A stretch of 64,000 nt of DNA from positions 3,596,001 through 3,660,000 of the forward strand of contig JAGVVL010000001.1 in assembly GCA_018287875.1 (NCBI GenBank). Direction: 5' to 3'. Source of the DNA: Nigrospora sphaerica. Taxonomy: Eukaryota; Ascomycota; Sordariomycetes; Amphisphaeriales; Apiosporaceae. Below the pieces are notes generated by a model that was not told the origin of the DNA, ran no database searches, and was given only the letters and a program-made list of their open reading frames with translations. Within the stretch, counting starts at the first letter, position 1, and each line of letters starts with the position of its first letter. Below are positions 57,426 to 64,000 of the stretch, one piece after another. Made by a program: the position numbers and the translations under genes.

Positions 57426-58702
57426 ATGGAGACCTCCCGGTACGTTAACCTCCAGCTGCCCTCCTGCCACCGCCTCCCCCCATCTCGTCCCTCCTCCGCC
57501 CTCTCCTTCCCTATAGCTCCCTAAGCATGCCTTTCCCGCCTTTCTCGCCAGCACCCGGACCACCCCCGGGTGTTCGCGTGTTGTCATCCACCGACGTTGG
57601 CCAGGCCATGCCCTCGTCGCCCTCGTCGTCCCCGCGGCTGGGCGAGGCGGACGCGCCCGACGAGCTCGAGCGGCTCCTGTCGCCCGCGTTCCGCTCCGCC
57701 GGTGCCGGCCGCGGCAGCGCCGGTGCCGGCCGGGGCACCGCCACCCCGGCCGGGAGCCGGGAACCGCACCTGCGTGCCGCGACGCGGAAGAAGGCCCGCC
57801 GCCACGACTTGCCCCCCATCAACACCCAGGTCTCCTTACGCCCGGCGGCGCGAGCGGCGGCGCCCGTCGCGGGCCGAGGCGGTGACGGTGGGGTCGCGCG
57901 TGGTGGCGATGACGACGACGACGACGACGACGGAGATGCCCGTACTGACTCGCTCCTGCCCACCAGCGCCTTTCCGCCGCCGACGCCCGACGAGTACGCG
58001 CCGGGCCAGAAGAAGTCGCTCGAGGGCATCGCGGTGCGGGCCTTTGGGCTGGGGGCGGCGTTGGCGGCGTCGGTGCTGACGGCGGGGCTGACGCTGGTCT
58101 GGACGGCGTCGCCGCTGTGGCGCGTGCCCTTCTTCTTCGCCGCGCTCGCCGCCTTCCACTTCCTCGAGTTCTGGGCGACGGCGCGCGCCAACCGCCGCGA
58201 GGCCACGACCAAGGCCTTCCTGCTGACGGCCAACTGGCCCGCCTACGCCATCGCCCACGCCGCCGCCACGGCCGAGTGCCTCGCCACGGGCCTCCTCTGG
58301 CCGCGCCGCGCCTGGGCGCCCCCCGCCCTCGGCCCCCTGCTCCTCGCCGCCGGCCTCGCCGCCGTCGCCGCCGGCCAGCTCGTCCGCACCGCCGCCATGC
58401 TCCAGGCCGGCCCCAGCTTCAACCACATCGTCCAGCGCAGCCAGCGCGCCGACCACGTCCTCGTCACCACGGGCGTCTACGGCCTCATGCGCCACCCCGC
58501 CTACTTTGGCTTCTTCTGGTGGGGCCTCGGCACCCAGCTCGTCCTCGGCAACCCCGTCTGCTTCGTCGCCTACGCCCTCGTCCTCTGGCGCTTCTTCTCG
58601 GCCCGCATCCGCGACGAGGAGACCTTCCTCGTCAGCTTCTACCAGGACGACTACGTCGAGTACAGGAAGAGGGTCCCCACGCGCATCCCCTTCATCCCCT
58701 GA
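57426..58702 (+). CDS. STE14: Protein-S-isoprenylcysteine O-methyltransferase (ICMT, Ste14)
   Basis: Exons 57426-57439 (14 coding nt, METSR) and 57517-58702 give 399 aa; the 77-bp intron has GTACGT and CTATAG ends. A downstream in-frame ATG at 57527 would give MPFPPFSPAP if the first exon is not used. Residues 1-160 are disordered, with a poly-Asp run. Membrane helices start near 165 (AVRAFGLGAALAASVLTAGL). The methyltransferase core has FNHIVQRSQRADHVLVTTGV, YGLMRHPAYFGFFWWGLGTQ and RIRDEETFLVSFYQDDYVEY ending PTRIPFIP. The enzyme methylates the prenylated C-terminal cysteine of a-factor, Ras and Rho proteins in the ER. At 399 aa it is about 160 longer than yeast Ste14 because of the N-terminal extension. 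Confidence 0.93.
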
Positions 58703-59465
58703 TCTTCCCCAGACCGTTCGGGGCCAACCCGCCCCTTGCCCCCCGGCGCTGGCAGTTCCCCCTCTGGCCCCCTCGTCTCTAGCTTAGCAGGGCACGGCGC
58801 CGCCCCCTTATTCGACAACAGCCGTCTTGCGTCCCGGGCTGTCGAACTGATCCGTAGATGCAAAAAGAGAGAGGGACGGAGAAAAGTCGGCGATGCCTGG
58901 GCGCCGTGCTACGTTTGGTGTGAATATGTCTTCCAATAGTCATGAAGTCATGTTGGTATTTTCCTCATTAGCCCTCCAGAGGCCCTCCCCGGGTATCATG
59001 GCCCTCTAGTTATATAACCTCCACACGCAAAGCCCCGAATCTACTACAGGAATGTCCGTGACGACCACGTCACCCTGTCTCCCCTCTCAGAATAATCATG
59101 CCGCCAATCAGATCCTGGACCCCCTGCCGCGCGCCCAGCCTCGCGATTTGCGCGTCAGGCATCCTGGCACGACCGAGAGACGGGCGCTCTAATATCCACA
59201 AAGCCCAATCCTGCCTATCCTGCTCGTAATCTTACATGGGCGCTCTCTTCCCCGTCCCCCCCTTCTCTTTTCCGCCAAGAAAGAGAAACCAATAAATCAA
59301 CCAAAAAAACACCAGTGGCTCATCTACCACGGAACATCGCGAAGAGCGTCGACCGCATGTGCGCCTTCTTCGTGTCACGTGCAGATCACATCGCTGGTCA
59401 TTCGGGGAACCTCGTGGTCCTTTTTCGCTTCATGCATGTTTCGTCCCTCGCTCCTTCCATTTTCC
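58703..59465. other. Convergent intergenic region
   Basis: 3' flanks of Ste14 and the phosphodiesterase gene. No gene seen. Confidence 0.5.
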
Positions 59466-62224
59466 TCACACACCCGGCTCGCCGGCCGAGGAAGGAGAAC
59501 TCGCGCCTCTGTTTCGCCGGAATAAATTCAGCGCGTTCATGCGGAATCGGCTGGGTTTCTTCTTCAGGGACTTGTCGAGCTTGCCATGACTGCTTCCATT
59601 GGATTGTTGCTCCTCCTCCGAAGTCATGGGCTCGATAGGCGGCATTGGCGGGACGAGGTGGCTAAACTCGGAAGCCGTCAAGTTCGGCGCCGGAGCACTA
59701 GGCGGACGTTCGACCGACTCCTGACTGATAATACTAGTACCCTGCGTGCTTGGCGAGAGGGGCATTTTCCCCGTGGTGGCGCTGGTGGCTTGGGAGGCCC
59801 AATCGCCCGAGTATGGCGCCGAGTTACTTCCCTCGGTCGTTTCGCTACAGCGCTGCTTCGCGCTGTGCCCTGGTGTGTGGTCGCCGCCCGTGTCATGGAT
59901 GCTAAAGGGGTCACTGGCAGCAAATGCGGCCACGGATTCGAAGTTGCACGACAGCCCGTTGAGCTCCCGGTACTCTCCCGGGACATTGGGGATCTGCTGG
60001 GGCTGTTGCTCCGGCGGCGAGGAGCCGGCATCCCTCATAGCAGCTTGGAGCTCCTCTGGTACGCCGTGCATCGGAGGCTCAACCGTCTTGCCCGAGGATG
60101 AATCTTTCGAGTCCCGCGGCGAGATGGCTAGACTCATGCTCCTCGGCGACAACGCGCCTTCTTGCAGGCGCCGTCGTCTTTCCTCCTCCATCTCAGGCAG
60201 TTCTTGGATCGTCCTCTGGAAGAGCGCACGGTTGGTTTCTAGCTCAAACACCGTATAAACCATGCCAGGAAGCACGTCTGCGACGCCCTGGAACAGAGGG
60301 AGGGCGAACATGTTCATGAACCCCAGTTGTGCCTTGGCCATGGACAGGAAGTCTTTCCTGGGCTCCGCGATGAGGGAAGAAACGATGCCGATCTCGTCCT
60401 CCATCGACGACTGCCTGGAAAACTCGTCGCAAAGGATGTACATCCATTGTAGGGCCGTTTCGTACTTGCGCGCCTGCGTCCATGGTTAGCCTTCCTTCCC
60501 CCCTCTTGCAGTCCGCAGAAGCCATGTACTTACCACGTTGCTGATGTCGGCACACTTGATGAGCAGTGCGCAGACCAGTGCTGTTTCTGTTTCTAGCATA
60601 CGCCCGTTCCAAGATTCCGTCGAGTTGTTTTCTGCCAGCCTCTCCTGCAGGCTGCCGAGCTTACTCATGTAATCGAAATGTAGGCCCATATCCGTGGCGA
60701 GGATGGAGCTAATCATGAGACTCCGCATCTTGGTGTCTTCGAATACGGCCGGCCAGTACCTCCGCAAAATCTGCGAATAGGCAGCGCAGTGAAAAGATTC
60801 TAAAACGGAACGGTCGTTGTAGAGTTGAGCAAGGGGGGCGTTAAGCACGACGAGAAACCCGTTATTAACACCGGGGTGGCCAACATCGTGACCAATGGCA
60901 CTAATCAGCAGCGTGAGTACCTCAAAGGGTTTTAGGAGGAGGGCCAAGGGTGACTTGGGTATCGGCGTGGCGTCGGCACCGGACCGGGGCGGGTACGGAG
61001 GCAGGGCGCCGACGTGGACGAGAAAGTTGAAAGTGGCCTGCAGAACGTCCACCGCATGGCGAAAGTTGTGGTACGGGACAAAGGTATTGTACGCTGCTCG
61101 GCAGGCGACGAGAAACGTGATGAGTTGATCTGCAAGGCCAACGAGTCAGCTGAGTGGCACACGAGACCAGCAGGGACCACGCTAAGAAAACGGCAACATA
61201 CCGGTAGGAATGCGCCATGGCTCAAGTTCGGGCATAGTGAAGGCGTGTTTGAAGATGAGGCTGGCGGCCACTAAAAGTTGGTCGTCGGAGAAGTCATGCG
61301 CGCAAAAGTGCCAATCCCCAACAGCCCGAGAAATCTCGGCTCGCCTGTCGGTAGAGACACTGATTCTCACGCTGCCGATGCCAGCATCGTGCTCCTCTCC
61401 CGGTCGGCAGATACGACTCATAAGATTCGATACCATGGCTTCACGCAGGTAGGAGAATGGTTGCTCGTCATGAACGCCAACCCACGAACGCTTCCGGCCT
61501 CTGGTGATCTCCATCTGAGCCTGTTGTTCCCTTGCTGCTTCCTTGTGCGCCCGATACGCGTGGACTTCTAGCGTGGTTAATGTTTGGGAGTGCAAGGGGC
61601 TCATCATAACGTCGGCCGCGCCGCAATCCAGGCAACCTCTCAGCAGAGAGCGATTCGGTAATAAGGGACCGTGGGTGTCCGAGTTGGCCGCAGGTGGGAA
61701 AGTGACAACGGAAACCGGGACCACCAACTTGCCGAGGTTCCGGGAGTGCGTCTCGTACAAGATCCTTTCCAGCAGCCTCAGTCCGTATACGTCACCGTCC
61801 GGTGACTCGTCGTCGGTGCCATCACAGGAGGACGTTTTGGAATGCGGCGAGGGGCCCCGCGAAGGCGGCGCGGTTGCGATCCTCTGTTCATCGTGAGGGG
61901 TGTCTATAAGTACAATAGTCGGCTTCAACTCGACCGACTGTGTATCATGCAGCTCAAACAATGTTGATACACAAGCATTGCCCGTGGCGCACACGTGGGC
62001 TGCCCAGTTAGCAGCTGTCGTTTGTCTTTGGAGCTCTTTGTATATATAATTCTTAGAGACATACCGTTACCAAAAGCCTCCAGTAGGAGCTGTACACTGG
62101 TCCGCAAATCGACCGATTCGCCCAGCGCAACGTCGATATCCGCCGGAGCTGAGAATGCGGTAAGCTGCGATTCGGCGCGTACATTGCGATCCACGTAAAT
62201 GATGTTGCAGGTTGCGCTATCCAT
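59466..62224 (-). CDS. PDE2: High-affinity 3',5'-cyclic-nucleotide phosphodiesterase (PdeH/Pde2)
   Basis: Four exons, 853 aa: 62224-62065, 61999-61202, 61129-60534 and 60473-59466; introns 65, 72 and 60 bp with GTATGT or GTAAGT donors. The class I PDE catalytic domain covers about residues 230-580: YHNFRHAVDV (metal-binding HNxxHA) near 340, HDVGHPGVNN (HDxxHPG) near 400, and KCADISNV at the end of exon 3. The N-terminus holds a receiver-like segment (PTIVLIDTP). The C-terminal tail of about 250 residues is Ser/Pro-rich and ends with a basic patch (KKKPSRFRMNALNLFRRNR). It hydrolyses cAMP and so lowers PKA signalling; PdeH controls morphogenesis and virulence in plant-pathogenic relatives. 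The start ATG at 62224 gives MDSATCNIIYVDRNV. Confidence 0.95.
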
Positions 62225-63115
62225 GGCGACAACGGGGCCGAGGGCTACCAGTCTCGCGACTGGAGCACAGCTTGGAAAGGGTCCGCAACGGCGCTTGTCG
62301 TAGTTTGGTGTGTAGCGAGGAAATGACGCTCTGTCTCGTGGCCCAAGTGCCGGTGCCTCAACAGGCCGAAAAACACGTCCGCGGCGAGGTCAGGAAGACG
62401 GAGCATCCGTACGCAAAGACCGGCGCGCGTCGAGGCGGGGAAGCGATTTGGAAATCCCCCCGTGCTTATGTGGTGGCGCGCACGACCAAAAGTTTGACGA
62501 GAGCGTGGCAAGGGATCGGTGACATGGGCGTCGCAGCAAAGCGAACAAGTCTAACGGCTGGAAAGATGCGTCGCGAATGGGCGGCGGGGAGGTAATTGGG
62601 CGAAATGACGGCGGAAGTGCGTACTCGAGCCTCGCTGTGCGTCGCACGGCAACAGGCGAAACAATCCGGGGCTTTCGTGGTCTTCCGGCGGCGGCTTGTC
62701 TCTCGAATCCGGCCTCGTCTTTCTTTCTGTCTGTCCCTCTGGAGAGTTGGAGCTAGGTGAGCGAAACTGCTAGTGGCGGCGGGGACTGTGGTAGGGCGTC
62801 GGGTCAACCCAAGGTAACGGGGTTCGCAGTTCTGTTCAGGCCTTATTGCTGTGGCACCGATACGTAGTCGTCAAGGCTGGCAGGACGTAGTAGCATACTG
62901 GAGGGGACAGAGGCGTGGGTGGATGGGATGGAATGGGAATGGGACGGGGCCAATGTGCCCGCACGCCCTCAACAACAGCCGGGGTGTCTCGAGTCGAGTG
63001 CCTGGCAGCCCAGGAACGTGGTCGCTGAGTGGCTAGGGCGATGAAGCACGACCAAGTCTGGCACCACCTGCGTCTGAAAAGCAGCACGCGAGAGCCTTGG
63101 TTGTCGCGAGAGTGA

Positions 63116-63376
63116 TGTATGTATGTGCGTATGGGTGGGTAGAGAGGTGTGTGTGCGTGTGCGCGCGCGCGCACGAGTACGTGTGTGAGTGTATGAGTGT
63201 GAGCGTCGGGTGTGCGCGAGTACGTGTGTGTATGTGTGTTTGTGTGTGTCTATGTGTGAGAGGGCGGAAAAAGAGAGAGCGAGTGGGAGAGAAAGAGGTA
63301 GGTGTGTGTGTACGTGTGAGTAAGTGTGTGTGTGTACGTGTGTGTGTGTGTGTGTGTGTGTGCGTGTGAGTGTGTG
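63116..63376. repeat. GT-rich low-complexity block with CG and TATG variants
   Basis: Irregular runs of GT, GC and TATG (for example GTGTGCGCGCGCGCGCACG near 63155) and (GT)n at 63335-63365. Long open frames on both strands here are products of the repeat. Confidence 0.85.
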
Positions 63377-63620
63377 GGAGTACGTGCTTGAGCGCGCGGG
63401 CGCGAGGTGGGTGGACCAAGTCGGCTATGTCTCGCGGTGCAATGACTGCATGCGGGCGACGGTGATTTTCCCCAACGACCGCTGCCACGACCCGGCTTAG
63501 AGGCGGGTATCGTCAATACAGTGGAAGTTACCTAGGCGGGTGCTAACGCGAGGGTGGTGGTGGGCGGAAGTCCCGTCAGAACTCGTGCGGGCCCTGCAAG
63601 AAACTCGTTTGGGGAGCTTG

Positions 63621-63705
63621 TAGCAGCAGCAGCAGCAGCAGCAGTAGCAGTGGTCGCAGCGGTAGCAGCAGCAACAGCAGCAGCAGCAGTAGCCGCCGCC
63701 GTGGC
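63621..63705. repeat. Interrupted (CAG)n repeat
   Basis: Eight CAG/AGC units in a row followed by GTAGCAGTGG spacers and further CAG units. It is outside any recognised gene. Confidence 0.85.
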
Positions 63706-64000
63706 TGGTGGTGGTATTACTGACAAGACGGCCGCGGGTAAGAACACGACGCGCGACTCCCAGTATCGCCAGCCAAGCTTGGGGCCCCCAACCAGAATAG
63801 ACGTTGATCAGGCAGGGGCAGGTTTAGGGTAGTAGCAGAGGAGAGGAGGTAGTAATAGAGTGTTTCCAGGAAAGAGATCCGAGAGAGATGGCCCAATTGC
63901 AAGAGAATTGGGGGGTGGGGGAGAGTCTGTGAAGGGCCATCGCGCAGAGCAAGGTTTCTTTAAGACTACCAATCATGGTGAGCCTCCTAGGTAACTTTGT

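Larger units (their letters stand above)
62225..64000. other. Upstream region of the phosphodiesterase gene, low-complexity
   Basis: No gene seen. Contains a GT-rich block and CAG repeats listed separately. The window ends in non-coding DNA. Confidence 0.5.

Noticed and set aside
38772..62224. Secondary-metabolite or nutrient-use gene cluster around MFS, DGAT1, acetyltransferase and methyltransferase
   Set aside because: All except the MFS and the acetyltransferase are single-copy housekeeping types, there is no backbone synthase, and spacing and strands show no common control.

Overview
The window is a GC-rich piece of a filamentous ascomycete nuclear genome. Short introns of about 60-190 bp with GT-AG ends and CTRAY-like branch sites, wide intergenic spaces, a KapC-type bZIP factor, a Sordariomycete-style myosin light chain and an RGG-rich Stm1 all fit a Sordariomycete, perhaps Sordariales; the exact genus is not readable from the sequence. 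No CRISPR array, tRNA, rRNA, intact transposon, virus or secondary-metabolite cluster was recognised.

Layout, left to right. A TPR-J-domain chaperone (-, cut by the left edge); a myosin II regulatory light chain (-); the Arf3-interacting polarity protein Afi1/MesA (+), followed directly by a 159-bp alternating purine-pyrimidine microsatellite; a small secreted cysteine-rich protein in three short exons (+); S-formylglutathione hydrolase (+); RNA polymerase subunit Rpb6 (-); a GH31 glycosidase (-) with an unresolved C-terminus; TFIIIA (+); the ribosome-preservation factor Stm1 (-, six exons); KapC (-); an MFS transporter (-); DGAT1 (-); the polyadenylation factor Pfs2 (+); mitochondrial nuclease Nuc1 (-); a Zrt3-like ZIP transporter (+); Pex8 (-); a TMEM170 membrane protein (+); a maltose-O-acetyltransferase-like enzyme (-); isoprenylcysteine methyltransferase Ste14 (+); and a high-affinity cAMP phosphodiesterase (-). 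The last 1.8 kb is low-complexity DNA upstream of the phosphodiesterase.

Almost everything is housekeeping and the genes form no shared pathway or cluster; themes that recur are transcription/RNA processing (Rpb6, TFIIIA, Pfs2, Stm1), polarity and signalling (light chain, Afi1, Ste14, phosphodiesterase) and organelles/lipids (Pex8, DGAT1, Nuc1, Zrt3). Gene models were built by joining exons by hand at splice sites that keep the frame; most totals come out as an exact multiple of three. The less ordinary items are the small secreted protein, a leaky-scanning start arrangement in the formylglutathione hydrolase that could give a mitochondrial form, several micro-exons, a stop-free 3n intron in Pfs2, a convergent gene pair with stop codons only 41 bp apart, and two gene-free intervals of nearly 5 kb on either side of kapC.
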